Shown: in pieces, positions 41,232 through 50,582 of the stretch | Layout: every line of letters begins with the position of its first letter | Numbering within the stretch: the stretch's first letter is position 1 | Origin: CAWAHD01 sp963781785 | Lineage (GTDB): Bacteria; Planctomycetota; Planctomycetia; Isosphaerales; Isosphaeraceae | Length of the DNA: 64,000 nucleotides | Direction: 5' to 3' | Assembly (NCBI GenBank): GCA_963781785.1 | Contig: CAWAHD010000001.1 | Location: 2,046,001-2,110,000, forward strand | Translations under genes and position numbers: made by a program | The notes under the pieces: generated by a model | What the model was told of the DNA's origin: nothing | What the model saw: the letters and a program-made list of their open reading frames with translations, nothing else | The model's database searches: none

Positions 41232-41555
41232 GGGGGTAGCTCCTTTGGGGATCGAAATGCAAGTAAGATCAGGACCACGATGACCGGATCAGCGGCAACG
41301 CCATCCCCGCTTCCGGCGCGCAGACCGAGCGCCTGGACGCGTGGGGCGCCGTTGCTCAAGAAGGCAGCAGTCGACAAAATTGGCCGGCGGCCTCACGTCG
41401 TCGAACCACGGTGCCGGCTCAGGTTTTCACGGGCCGGGCTCGCTGATGAGCCTCGCGCTCACGGCGGCGAACGTCTCGAGGTTTTTACTCCCTTCGTGAC
41501 GGTTGATATGGGATCGTTGGTCTCTCCCCAGCAACGAACAAACAACAACTGACAA
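41232..41555. other. Intergenic stretch between kinase and surface protein genes
   Basis: This 324-base gap holds no supportable gene. It contains the ribosome binding site of the Vgb-like gene at its left end and a CAACAACTGACAACTAC-type dispersed repeat (41535-41557) at its right end, just after the kinase stop codon. Confidence 0.45.
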
Positions 41556-41557
41556 CT
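41535..41557. repeat. Dispersed 'CGACAACC' repeat, copy 3 (divergent)
   Basis: The sequence begins CGAACAAACAACAACTGACA and continues ACTAC. It is the weakest match to 38911-38938. It ends inside the stop codon region of the kinase gene. Confidence 0.35.
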
Positions 41558-44500
41558 ACGGCCCGAACGGCCGCAACACCGGATCTGAGCCGACCACATC
41601 GCGCCAGAAACGGGCCTGACGGTCAGCGGGAAGCTGACGGACTGACTCGAGCAAGAGCGCCGAGGTGCGTTCCTTGAGTCGCCTGTACAGCACCAATCCC
41701 GACTCACCGCGGCGGCTGGCCTCTTCGCCGGCGTAACGGCTCGCCAGGGCGTTGGCCCGCGCGGCGTTATAGAGCGCCTGCTGCTTCAGGCCCGTCGTGG
41801 CCAGCTTGACGGCCGTGTCGACGTCGGCCACGGCGTCGCGCCATCGCCCGAGGCTGACCCGAGCCAGCCCCCGGCCGCTGTAGGCGTGACCCAGGCCCGG
41901 ATCGAGGACAAGCGCTGCATCGAAATCGGTTAGCGCCAGCGTGAAAGCGTCGGCAAGCAGGTAGGCCCAGCCCCGGCGATTGCGCAGCGTCGCCGAGTTC
42001 GGATTCAGCGACAGGGCGACGGCGTAGTCGCCGATCGCGCCGCTAAAGTCCTTCCGGGCGAGCCGGGCCTGGCCGCGGATCTCCAGGAGGTCGGCCGACG
42101 GCTTCCCTTTCGCAAGAAAGGCATCGCACGCCGCGAGCACATCGTCGTATCGCTCTTGCTCAAGGAGTGCCAGGGTCCGAAGGCGAAGAGCTTTCAGGTC
42201 ATCCGGGGCGATTCGCAGCGCTTTGTCGTATGCGGTCAGCGCCTGCGGAGTCTGCCCCGAGGCGAACAGCAGGCGGCCCAGCTCGGCGTGATCGTCGGCC
42301 TTTTGCGGACTGTCCCAGGGTTCGAGGCGAATGGCCTGCTCCAGGTCGCGGATCGCTCGGTTGCGCTCGTCGGGCGTCGGCTCTTGGGACCCAGAGCCGT
42401 CCTTCTCCCGCGGCCGGGCAACGAGCAAGGCGCGGGCACGGAACAGCTCGGGGCGGTCGGGCTGCCGCTCGATCGCGAGGTCGAGCGCCAGGGCGGCCTG
42501 ATCGAGCCGGCCCTGCCGTTCCCAGGTCTGGGCCAAGAGGGCATGGGCGTGGTAGGGCTTGCCGTCGAGCTTGAGGGCGGCCTCGGCGTCAGCGATCGCC
42601 CCGTCGAGCCGGCCCCTCTGGAGATTCATGCCGCCGCGGTTGACGAGCAGCACGTAGAGCAGGGCAGGGCTGGGATGCAGCTCGAGCGCCAGACGATAAT
42701 CCTCCCCGGCAGCCGCGAACGATTCGTCGGCCTCGAGCTGAAACTCGGCCGCGCGTGCGGGGGCCTCCCTGATCATCGAGAGCGCCCGATTCCCTTCCTC
42801 GCCAAAGACGCGAGCCCGGATGAGATAGAGGCCCAGCAGGTCGGGGGCGGTTTGAATGCAGGTGTTGAGGCTGACCTTGGCCTCGCTGAACCGCTGCGTG
42901 TTGTAGTAGGCGACCGCCAGGAGAAGGTGAGCCCCGAGCTGGTCGGGGTCGAGTCGTATGGCGGACTGGGACGAGTGGATCGCGCCCTGGTACTGCCCGC
43001 GCACGATGTGCTCGCGGCCGATCAGAAGGTGATCAAGCGCGGTGGTGGGCCGAAGCTCGCGGGCAAGCTGTTCCTCGCGTGCGCCGCCAACCTTGTCGCC
43101 AAGCTGGAAAAGTACAGCGGCCCGGCGCAGGTGGTAAGCAGCGGGCGGCTCGGGGTGCAGCCGGGCCGCGCAATCGAGGACCTTCAGTCCCTCGGCCGGC
43201 TCGACGGCATCCGACAGGATCGAGAGCAGGTCGAAGCAGCCGGCCTTGACCTCGTCCTGCGCTGCCTGGTTGAGTGCTTCTGGCAGCGGGTCGGAGAGGC
43301 TCCAGAGGGCAGGGGGCGCCTCACGGTTCTGCCCAAAGACAGCCAGTGCCGCCAGGGCGCTGGCGCGGAGTGATTTCTGGTGTTCCGCGGGCTCGATCAC
43401 CCCCATCCGCACGGCGTAGAGCTGCGCCTCTTTCCGAAGCCTGCGAAATGTTTGTAACCGCTCGCGGTCCTCTCGCAGCCGTTTCTGTCTTGCCTCGTCG
43501 GATTGAAGCCGCGCGAGCTGGTCGCTCACCCACTTCCGCTTGTCGGCGACCAGCGCAGCGAGGGAGGCGAGCTGCCGCTCGCTCTGGATTGCTGGAAAGA
43601 ACTCGGCAAGGTCATTCTGGGCGTTCTCGAATTCGCCCTGGGTTCGGGCTGCATCGGCGTTTCCCAGCAACTTCCAGCCCGTGGTCTGGTGAGCGACCAG
43701 CGTGTCATTGTGCTTCTGATCGGCGATGCGCAACGCACGCTCGTAAGCGAACCCCGCCGCGGACCCGCCCAGAATGAGCAGAGCCCCCAGGATCGAGGCG
43801 GCGGCGGTGAACGGGCGCCGCCTGGCCCATTTGGCTGCGTGCTCCCACGCGGGAGCGGGGCGCGCCAGGATCGGCTTTCTGTCGAGGTAGCGCCCCAGGT
43901 CGTCAGTCAGGGCCTCGGCCGATGCGTATCGCCGGGCCGGATCTTTCTGGAGGCACTTCAGGCAGATTGTCTCGAGGTCGCGGGCCAGCCGCGGAACCAG
44001 CCGCGAAGGCGGCACCGGCTCGTCGTCGATCACCTGGCGGACTGTCTCCATCGGCGTCTGGCCCTTGAACGGCGGCCGTCCAGTGAGCATCTCGTAAAAG
44101 ATGGCTCCCAGGGCGTAGACGTCGGCCGCCGCTGTGACCTGTCTGGAGTGGCCTCGCGCCTGCTCGGGAGCCATGTAGCTGGGCGAGCCCATGATCTGCC
44201 CCGACTCGGTCTGGTGGTCGTCCGAGTCGACCCGCTTGGCCAGACCGAAATCGGTGATTTTGGGCACGCCGTCGGAGGTGTACAGAACGTTGCTCGGCTT
44301 GAGGTCGCGATGGATGATGCCGACCTGGTGGGCCAGCTCGACGGCTCCGGCGAGCATGGCCAGCAACTCGGCCGCCGAGCCTCCCGGCTGCGGCGTACCG
44401 GCCAGGCGGTCGTCGAGACTGCCGCCCTCGAGCAGCTCGAGCGCCACATACGGCAGGCCGCCGGCTGCGCCGATGTCGTAGATTTGAATGATATGGGGAT

Positions 44501-45104
44501 GGCGGAGCTTGGCGATCGCCTCGGCCTCTGTCGAGAACCTCTTGAAGTACTCCGGCTTGGCGTGGCTGCCGCCGCGGATCATCTTGAGGGCGACCAGGCG
44601 ATTGAGCCCCCGATCGCGCGCCTTGAAAACGACCCCCATCCCTCCGTAGCCCAGCCGCTCGAGAACCTCGTAACCGGTGACGTCAGGGAAGTCGGTACCA
44701 GATCCGTTCCGGCCCGGTCTCGGTGCGGCACTCAAAAAGTCGATTCGCGGGATCGTTCGATCTTGATCGGCCCTCAGGTCTTGATCGGTCAGACAGGCCG
44801 TCGCTGCGGCTGGCGGATCGTCTAGATCGCCCGCGTCGTCGATCCGTGAGGCGCCCGCGGGATCTCCGGCCCCTCCGTTCTGGTCGACCGCGGTCGCGCA
44901 TGTGGCCGCATCATCCCGGGGCCCTCCTGTCCCGGCGACATCTCGCAAGGTCGTCATCCGGCCAGCACCGCGAGTCAGCTCTTCCAGGTGCGTCTGGCAA
45001 CGCCGACACTCGTCGACGTGAGCCACAATCGCGGAAAGCTCCGGCTCTGGGACCCGTTCGTCGAGCAATGCCAGGATGAGCTCGTGGCTCGGGCAGGCAG
45101 TCAT
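41556..45104 (-). CDS. Transmembrane Ser/Thr protein kinase with N-terminal zinc finger and C-terminal TPRs
   Basis: A Hanks-type kinase of about 1182 residues. An N-terminal zf-HC2-like module has HVDECRRC (H-x3-C-x2-C). The kinase domain starts near residue 130: YEVLERLGYGGMGVVFKARD, the ATP lysine in VALKMI, HRDLKPSNVL, ITDFGLAK and GSPSYMAPEQARG. A membrane segment (ASILGALLILGGSAAGFAYE) near residue 440 follows. The outer part is about 700 residues with many TPRs (AYDKALRIAPDDLKALRLRT; DFDAALVLDPGLGHAYSGRG). The layout is typical of planctomycete STPKs. The ATG at 45104 starts exactly at the zinc finger; one at 45158 with GGGGGA upstream would add 18 residues. Substrates are unknown; the TPRs suggest protein partners. 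Confidence 0.92.
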   Translation of the reverse strand: MTACPSHELILALLDERVPEPELSAIVAHVDECRRCQTHLEELTRGAGRMTTLRDVAGTGGPRDDAATCATAVDQNGGAGDPAGASRIDDAGDLDDPPAAATACLTDQDLRADQDRTIPRIDFLSAAPRPGRNGSGTDFPDVTGYEVLERLGYGGMGVVFKARDRGLNRLVALKMIRGGSHAKPEYFKRFSTEAEAIAKLRHPHIIQIYDIGAAGGLPYVALELLEGGSLDDRLAGTPQPGGSAAELLAMLAGAVELAHQVGIIHRDLKPSNVLYTSDGVPKITDFGLAKRVDSDDHQTESGQIMGSPSYMAPEQARGHSRQVTAAADVYALGAIFYEMLTGRPPFKGQTPMETVRQVIDDEPVPPSRLVPRLARDLETICLKCLQKDPARRYASAEALTDDLGRYLDRKPILARPAPAWEHAAKWARRRPFTAAASILGALLILGGSAAGFAYERALRIADQKHNDTLVAHQTTGWKLLGNADAARTQGEFENAQNDLAEFFPAIQSERQLASLAALVADKRKWVSDQLARLQSDEARQKRLREDRERLQTFRRLRKEAQLYAVRMGVIEPAEHQKSLRASALAALAVFGQNREAPPALWSLSDPLPEALNQAAQDEVKAGCFDLLSILSDAVEPAEGLKVLDCAARLHPEPPAAYHLRRAAVLFQLGDKVGGAREEQLARELRPTTALDHLLIGREHIVRGQYQGAIHSSQSAIRLDPDQLGAHLLLAVAYYNTQRFSEAKVSLNTCIQTAPDLLGLYLIRARVFGEEGNRALSMIREAPARAAEFQLEADESFAAAGEDYRLALELHPSPALLYVLLVNRGGMNLQRGRLDGAIADAEAALKLDGKPYHAHALLAQTWERQGRLDQAALALDLAIERQPDRPELFRARALLVARPREKDGSGSQEPTPDERNRAIRDLEQAIRLEPWDSPQKADDHAELGRLLFASGQTPQALTAYDKALRIAPDDLKALRLRTLALLEQERYDDVLAACDAFLAKGKPSADLLEIRGQARLARKDFSGAIGDYAVALSLNPNSATLRNRRGWAYLLADAFTLALTDFDAALVLDPGLGHAYSGRGLARVSLGRWRDAVADVDTAVKLATTGLKQQALYNAARANALASRYAGEEASRRGESGLVLYRRLKERTSALLLESVRQLPADRQARFWRDVVGSDPVLRPFGP

Positions 45105-45196
45105 GGACGTCGTTCCTGGATCGATCCCGTTGACGATCGGCGTCAGTGGACATGACAAGTGTTCCCCCAGAATACGTGAGGAACCTCCAGACCTAA

Positions 45197-46686
45197 TACG
45201 ACAGCGCTACTTGGCAAAATCGGGCATCTCGGCTATTCTCCGTAACTCATTGATGGAACTTCAGATCCAGGGAGTTACGGATGACTCCACGACAGATCCT
45301 GTCATTGGGGTCGCAGCTCGCCGACTTCCTCGACGAGTTTGACGACTGTTTTGCACGTTCGGAACCCCGTGGCCACTTGGCCAGCTACGTGCGTGGCCAG
45401 CTCGCCGATTTGCCGCGTAAGAGCGTGCAGCCGATCGCAGATTTCAGCGGTACGCCGCGGCGGACTTTGCAAGAGTTCCTCAGTTGGTCCGACTGGGACC
45501 ATGCTCTGATGCGCGACCGCGTCCAGATGATCGTAGCACGGGACCATGCCGACCCTCATGCCATTGGTATCCTGGATGACTCGGGACATCCCAAGTCAGG
45601 CAACAAAACGGCGTGTGTCCAGAGGCAATGGTGTGGCAACACCGGCAAAATCGACAACTGCGTGGTCACTGTTCATCTTGCCTACACGACCTACGATACT
45701 CGGTTCCGGACGATGCTCGATAGCGCGCTATTCCTTCCCGAAAACGGCTGGGACGATCCCGCGCGTCGTAAGGAGGCTGATATCCCGGCCGAGCTGACCT
45801 ACCGGCCCAAGTGGCAAATCGCTTTGGAACTACTCGACCGCGCACTTGGCAACAACGTGGTTTTCGGCTGGCTCACGTTCGATGAATGGTATTCGATCCC
45901 GGGCGAGTTCCTCGCTGGCTTGGAGGCACGGCACCAGCGTTACGTCGCTGAAGTTCGCAAGAGTTTCCGAGGTTGGTTGTACGATCCCCAACAAAAGCCC
46001 CGTGCCCAATTGAGCACGGTCGAGAACTTGTGCTCGTTTTCCATTCCCATGATGCGGCAGCCCTGGCAGCGGGTCTACGTGAAAGACACCGACAAAGGGC
46101 CGATGGTGTGGGAGGTCAAGCACGCTCCGATCTGGCTCTCGCGAGACGGCCGCATTCTGGGGCCCTACTGGCTCATATACGCCCGCAATGTGCTGGACCC
46201 CGGCGAGGTCAAGTACTTCCTGTCCAATGCAAGCCCAGGGACTCCGCTGGAGTCGATCGTCCACGTGGCATTTGCGCGGTGGCCCGTTGAGCGTACCTTG
46301 GAGGACGAGAAGGACGAACTCGGACTGAGTCACTTCGAGGTCCGAAAATATCATTCAATCATGAGACATTTGAGTGTGACTCAAGTAAGCCACCTCTTCC
46401 TCGCCCGCCAAACCGAGCGGCTCCGGGGGGAAAAACCTAGAGATCACATTGTGCCAGGTCCGAACCGCTGCGAACGTGCTAGTCGATGTGCTGCCTTTGC
46501 CGAAGCGCGCCCGCACCGAACGACTCGAAAAGGCGTCGAACAATCTTCACCAAACTCAGGATCAGAACCGGCGCGCCCGAAAGTCGCACACGAAGACGAG
46601 GCTATCGCGGCTCAGGCGAATGGGGATTCTCCTGGCGGATTTGGCCTGCTGCGTTCCCCCGTAATTCAGCAAGTAGCGCTGTCGTA
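45197..46686 (+). mobile_element. IS701-family insertion sequence, copy 1
   Basis: The 1490-base element has terminal inverted repeats TACGACAGCGCTACTTG (left) and the same read inward from the right. A 4-bp target duplication CTAA flanks it at 45193-45196 and 46687-46690, the YTAR type known for IS701. It is nearly identical to copy 2 at 47100-48588, with a few substitutions (for example at about 45844) and one extra base in the 3' part of the transposase gene near 46507. Confidence 0.93.
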
Positions 46687-46690
46687 CTAA
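45281..46690 (+). CDS. IS701-family transposase, copy 1, with altered C-terminus
   Basis: The protein reads 469 residues. Its first ~400 match copy 2 and include the DDE_5 landmarks ILDDSGHPKSGNKTACVQRQ, WLTFDEWYSIPGEFL and the Glu region FARWPVERTLEDEKDELGLS. Near 46507 one extra base relative to copy 2 shifts the frame. The family-like C-terminus (QNRRARKSHTKTR, ending at 46664 in the other frame) is lost and the reading runs through the right terminal repeat to a TAA lying in the target duplication. This copy may be inactive, or the base may be an error. Confidence 0.85.
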   Translation: MTPRQILSLGSQLADFLDEFDDCFARSEPRGHLASYVRGQLADLPRKSVQPIADFSGTPRRTLQEFLSWSDWDHALMRDRVQMIVARDHADPHAIGILDDSGHPKSGNKTACVQRQWCGNTGKIDNCVVTVHLAYTTYDTRFRTMLDSALFLPENGWDDPARRKEADIPAELTYRPKWQIALELLDRALGNNVVFGWLTFDEWYSIPGEFLAGLEARHQRYVAEVRKSFRGWLYDPQQKPRAQLSTVENLCSFSIPMMRQPWQRVYVKDTDKGPMVWEVKHAPIWLSRDGRILGPYWLIYARNVLDPGEVKYFLSNASPGTPLESIVHVAFARWPVERTLEDEKDELGLSHFEVRKYHSIMRHLSVTQVSHLFLARQTERLRGEKPRDHIVPGPNRCERASRCAAFAEARPHRTTRKGVEQSSPNSGSEPARPKVAHEDEAIAAQANGDSPGGFGLLRSPVIQQVALSY

Positions 46691-47095
46691 CACTCTTTTT
46701 TCATTTTTGTTTTTTTCTGCAAGCGGACGAAGTGGTGTTCTTGACGCGAACCAGGCGGACCGTGGCGGATCGGCCGGTCAGGTCAACACCGGAAACGCCA
46801 TCGGATTCGGACGCCGTTGAGGCGCGGCCTGGCGGATGAGCGTTCGCCACTGACGGAAAGCGCCTCTATTCGTCGGACGGAAAACGGCCTTCAAACAAGA
46901 GGTTTTCCCTCAGCATGACCCGCGAAGGCTCAAAGAAATCGGCGTCGTCCTCGTGCAGCCGGCAGTACTCACAGCGACGGCCGGCCCGCTCCCGGACGAG
47001 GGCCCGGAGAGCGGCGTTCATCATTCACCCGGGGAATTGGCGAGAAGTTGGCGGGCCTTGGATTTGAGGATGGCGACGAATGTCCCAAAGGTCAC
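46691..47095. other. Host DNA trapped between the two IS701 copies
   Basis: These 405 bases are the only non-IS sequence between 45.2 and 50.5 kb. They begin with a T-rich stretch (about 46692-46718), then about 140 bases without a feature, then a minus-strand HNH-like remnant (46866-47024). Upstream of that is a minus-strand frame (GTG at 47094, TGA at 47023 region) reading VTFGTFVAILKSKARQLL and ending NSPGE, possibly the end of a small gene cut by IS701 copy 2. Confidence 0.5.
46866..47024 (-). pseudogene. Shrunken HNH-endonuclease-like gene
   Basis: A 52-codon frame starts MNAALRALVRERAGRRCEYC after an initial Met, the N-terminus of a common planctomycete/cyanobacterial HNH family (about 150-170 residues, RCEYCR...). 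The remainder, SRVMLRENLLFEGRFPSDE, resembles the C-terminal end of that family (R-x-x-L-R-x-x-L-x-x-E-G). The middle with the HxxH catalytic core is missing. The simplest reading is an in-frame internal deletion. The start overlaps the stop codon of a preceding short frame (GAATGATG), as in a two-gene unit. No activity is expected. Confidence 0.5.
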
Positions 47096-47099
47096 CTAG

Positions 47100-48588
47100 T
47101 ACGACAGCGCTACTTGGCAAAATCGGGCATCTCGGCTATTCTCCGTAACTCATTGATGGAACTTCAGATCCAGGGAGTTACGGATGACTCCACGACAGAT
47201 CCTGTCATTGGGGTCGCAGCTCGCCGACTTCCTCGACGAGTTTGACGACTGTTTTGCACGTTCGGAACCCCGTGGCCACTTGGCCAGCTACGTGCGTGGC
47301 CAGCTCGCCGATTTGCCGCGTAAGAGCGTGCAGCCGATCGCAGATTTCAGCGGTACGCCGCGGCGGACTTTGCAAGAGTTCCTCAGTTGGTCCGACTGGG
47401 ACCATGCTCTGATGCGCGACCGCGTCCAGATGATCGTAGCACGGGACCATGCCGACCCTCATGCCATTGGTATCCTGGATGACTCGGGACATCCCAAGTC
47501 AGGCAACAAAACGGCGTGTGTCCAGAGGCAATGGTGTGGCAACACCGGCAAAATCGACAACTGCGTGGTCACTGTTCATCTTGCCTACACGACCTACGAT
47601 ACTCGGTTCCGGACGATGCTCGATAGCGCGCTATTCCTTCCCGAAAACGGCTGGGACGATCCCGCGCGTCGTAAGGAGGCTGATATCCCGGCCGAGCTGA
47701 CCTACCGGCCCAAGTGGCAAATCGCTTTGGAACTACTCGACCGCGCGCTTGGCAACAACGTGGTTTTCGGCTGGCTCACGTTCGATGAATGGTATTCGAT
47801 CCCGGGCGAGTTCCTCGCTGGCTTGGAGGCACGGCACCAGCGTTACGTCGCTGAAGTTCGCAAGAGTTTCCGAGGTTGGTTGTACGATCCCCAACAAAAG
47901 CCCCGTGCCCAATTGAGCACGGTCGAGAACTTGTGCTCGTTTTCCATTCCCATGATGCGGCAGCCCTGGCAGCGGGTCTACGTGAAAGACACCGACAAAG
48001 GGCCGATGGTGTGGGAGGTCAAGCACGCTCCGATCTGGCTCTCGCGAGACGGCCGCATTCTGGGGCCCTACTGGCTCATATACGCCCGCAATGTGCTGGA
48101 CCCCGGCGAGGTCAAGTACTTCCTGTCCAATGCAAGCCCAGGGACTCCGCTGGAGTCGATCGTCCACGTGGCATTTGCGCGGTGGCCCGTTGAGCGTACC
48201 TTGGAGGACGAGAAGGACGAACTCGGACTGAGTCACTTCGAGGTCCGAAAATATCATTCAATCATGAGACATTTGAGTGTGACTCAAGTAAGCCACCTCT
48301 TCCTCGCCCGCCAAACCGAGCGGCTCCGGGGGGAAAAACCTAGAGATCACATTGTGCCAGGTCCGAACCGCTGCGAACGTGCTAGTCGATGTGCTGCCTT
48401 TGCCGAAGCTGCCCGCACCGAACGACTCGAAAAGGCGTCGAACAATCTTCACCAAACTCAGGATCAGAACCGGTGCGCCCGAAAGTCGCACACGAAGACG
48501 AGGCTATCGCGGCTCAGGCGAATGGGGATTCTCCTGGCGGATTTGGCCTGCTGCGTTCCCCCGTAATTCAGCAAGTAGCGCTGTCGTA
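47100..48588 (+). mobile_element. IS701-family insertion sequence, copy 2
   Basis: The 1489-base element has the same terminal repeats as copy 1 and is flanked by CTAG at 47096-47099 and 48589-48592. The different duplication (CTAA for copy 1) shows two separate insertions. Its right-hand CTAG is also the left-hand CTAG of the adjoining IS1380-family element. Confidence 0.93.
47184..48566 (+). CDS. IS701-family transposase, copy 2, intact
   Basis: The 460-residue protein ends QNRCARKSHTKTRLSRLRR plus a short hydrophobic tail, the usual IS701 C-terminus. The N-terminal part is the same as copy 1 (ILDDSGHPKSG; FDEWYSIPGEF; WPVERTLEDEKDELG). The stop at 48564-48566 lies inside the element. This is the copy I expect to be functional and a likely source of copy 1. 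It starts at ATG 47184 after the sequence GGGAGTTACGG. Confidence 0.93.
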   Translation: MTPRQILSLGSQLADFLDEFDDCFARSEPRGHLASYVRGQLADLPRKSVQPIADFSGTPRRTLQEFLSWSDWDHALMRDRVQMIVARDHADPHAIGILDDSGHPKSGNKTACVQRQWCGNTGKIDNCVVTVHLAYTTYDTRFRTMLDSALFLPENGWDDPARRKEADIPAELTYRPKWQIALELLDRALGNNVVFGWLTFDEWYSIPGEFLAGLEARHQRYVAEVRKSFRGWLYDPQQKPRAQLSTVENLCSFSIPMMRQPWQRVYVKDTDKGPMVWEVKHAPIWLSRDGRILGPYWLIYARNVLDPGEVKYFLSNASPGTPLESIVHVAFARWPVERTLEDEKDELGLSHFEVRKYHSIMRHLSVTQVSHLFLARQTERLRGEKPRDHIVPGPNRCERASRCAAFAEAARTERLEKASNNLHQTQDQNRCARKSHTKTRLSRLRRMGILLADLACCVPP

Positions 48589-48592
48589 CTAG

Positions 48593-50490
48593 TCCCAAAA
48601 CAAGCGTAAGAAAAAAAAAGCGAAATTAGCTTACTGTTATGTGATCACTTCATTGGTCCAGGACGTACCTTCTACGGCTCAGGGGACGTCTGCCCCTGAT
48701 ACCGCCCCGACTGAGTCTCCGACATCCCTCACCCGCTTTCTCTGTTAGTGGCCCACACGGATCGGGGCATCCGGACCCCGACTTCATCCGCTCGCCGTTC
48801 AGCATAGCCAGCATTCGTGCAGCCGCTCGACCAATCGCAGGAAAACCCCCTGCCATGGATTCCATGATAGCAGTCGGTAAAGCAAGCGTCGTCCGCCCCG
48901 CACGATCTGGCAGGGCATCTGGATAAATGCCGCACGGTATGTGGCGAACTCCATCCTCATCAGCGTCCGTTTCTCGGCCTCGTGCTTGACCTGATGCCGA
49001 GGCGACACGGGAACCAGTAGGGCGCTCCAGGCCTTGAGGCTCCACGCTAACGACCCCATCACCATGTACGCCCAGTTACTGACCAGGTTATCGACGGGCG
49101 TCGTCAGCGCTCGCACGCCGTTTTTGAGCTGGGCGATCAGGTTTTCCTGGTCGCAGCGATCGTTCGCCGAGAAGACGATCTCCTCCGCGGTCATCTCGCG
49201 ATCATTGGTGATGTAAAAGAAGTAGCGATATTCTTCGAACAGTCGCATCTGCCCCTTGTCGACCTGCACCCGCTTGCGAAGAACGATCATTCGGTAATTC
49301 TTTCTGCACGCAGTCGGCCGATATTCGAACTCCGCGACCATCTCCTCGAGCAGGTGGATATTCTCGTACCCTCGCTCGCGGACAAGCTCGGGTTTGAACC
49401 GCTCGGGCTTCTCGCGCGGCGTGGTCTTGATCCGGTACTGTGGCGGTCGTCTGAGAAGCCGGTACGAATTGGCCGGCAGCCCATCGGCTTCCGTCTTGAG
49501 GCCATCGGACGCGGCGTATCCGAAAATAAAGCGGATGTCGCCCGCATCATCCCACCGATCGAGATACCTGGTCTGGGCGAATTTGGTGTCCCCCCGCATC
49601 AGAATCTTGCGGAAGCCGGCTCGACGGCAAAGTGCGACGGCCTTGTCCAGGAAGATGTCCGCCCGCTCCTGCGAGGGGCGATTGCCGCTCCGGTTGAACA
49701 GGAACAACGGTTCAGCCGTGTTGGCCAGCGAGACCAAGAGCGGATGGTAGCCATATTGGCCGTCGTAGGTGAAATCCATCCCTTCCTTGCACTCGGCATC
49801 ACTGGGCACGATGCTGCCATCGGCCTCGATGACCGCCTCCTCGAAGAACTCGGGCGGCTGAGAAGACCAGACTCGCAGTCGTGACTCATTGAAAATGTCC
49901 ATAAGGTTCAGGACATCAGTCTCGAAAAAGCGGCGGCAAAAATCCCCGGCCGTCGTTGGGTCGGGAATCCGCGTGGCCCCGAGTGCGTCGAGATAGACCT
50001 CATCATTGCGCCGCAACTCCAGGTGCTCGATCCGTTCTCCGCCGGCGAGGCTGTTGAAGGCAATGTTCAGGACATGGTCGGATTCGTGGTACGGCCGATG
50101 CTGCTTGAGGAGGTGAAGGTTGCGGTCGATGTCCCTGACCAGTCCAATCTTCTGGGCCAGCAGCAGAATGGCTCCAATTCCGCCGGCACTGAGGCCCCGG
50201 ACGCGATCGGCATACTCGTACTGGATATTCGTCGCGGTCATCATAGGCACAGACCGCTCGGGGCCGGGCGAGTTGTCCAGCCGTTTCTTGATTCGCCGTC
50301 GACCCTCTTGGAAGATTCTCTTCTTGCGTGCCACACGCTTTTTTCGGACAGTAGCACTCACTCGAAAGCCTCCTTGTTCTGGAATAGTGATCATGTGATT
50401 TCAGCTACATTATTCCAAAAACCTGCGAGGTTTTCGAGCTTTTTTCCAAAAATCGCTCCAGGCGAACTTTAAATCACGCTTGGTTGGGGA
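48593..50490 (-). mobile_element. IS1380-family insertion sequence
   Basis: The 1898-base element has imperfect terminal repeats, left TCCCAAAACAAGCGTAA and right (read inward) TCCCCAACCAAGCGTGA. It is flanked by CTAG at 48589-48592 and 50491-50494, a 4-bp duplication normal for IS1380. It abuts IS701 copy 2 with one shared CTAG. The first 206 bases (48593-48798) are non-coding and contain an A run near 48611. Confidence 0.88.
48799..50361 (-). CDS. IS1380-family transposase
   Basis: A DDE transposase of about 520 residues with the IS1380 N-terminal block (HRPYHESDHVLNIAFNSLAGG, ELRRNDEVYLDALGATRIPD, PTTAGDFCRRF). Catalytic region: VIEADGSIVP, ILMRGDTKFAQTRYLDRW and the Glu in RCDQENLIAQLKNGVRAL. 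I place the start at the GTG at 50361 (SATVRKKRVARKK), seven bases after AAGGAGG; the longer frame to the ATG at 50394 has no binding site. It appears complete. Confidence 0.92.
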   Translation of the reverse strand: MSATVRKKRVARKKRIFQEGRRRIKKRLDNSPGPERSVPMMTATNIQYEYADRVRGLSAGGIGAILLLAQKIGLVRDIDRNLHLLKQHRPYHESDHVLNIAFNSLAGGERIEHLELRRNDEVYLDALGATRIPDPTTAGDFCRRFFETDVLNLMDIFNESRLRVWSSQPPEFFEEAVIEADGSIVPSDAECKEGMDFTYDGQYGYHPLLVSLANTAEPLFLFNRSGNRPSQERADIFLDKAVALCRRAGFRKILMRGDTKFAQTRYLDRWDDAGDIRFIFGYAASDGLKTEADGLPANSYRLLRRPPQYRIKTTPREKPERFKPELVRERGYENIHLLEEMVAEFEYRPTACRKNYRMIVLRKRVQVDKGQMRLFEEYRYFFYITNDREMTAEEIVFSANDRCDQENLIAQLKNGVRALTTPVDNLVSNWAYMVMGSLAWSLKAWSALLVPVSPRHQVKHEAEKRTLMRMEFATYRAAFIQMPCQIVRGGRRLLYRLLSWNPWQGVFLRLVERLHECWLC

Positions 50491-50582
50491 CTAGTTGCCA
50501 TACTCGGCCCGCTCTTCGGAATCGAGGGATGACTCCTCGATGCACATCGACAGTGATTACCAAACCCCCGTTCCGCGTCGAT

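Noticed and set aside
42156..43373. A plus-strand frame of about 405 codons inside the kinase gene
   Set aside because: Antisense to TPR repeats of the kinase; no recognisable domain.
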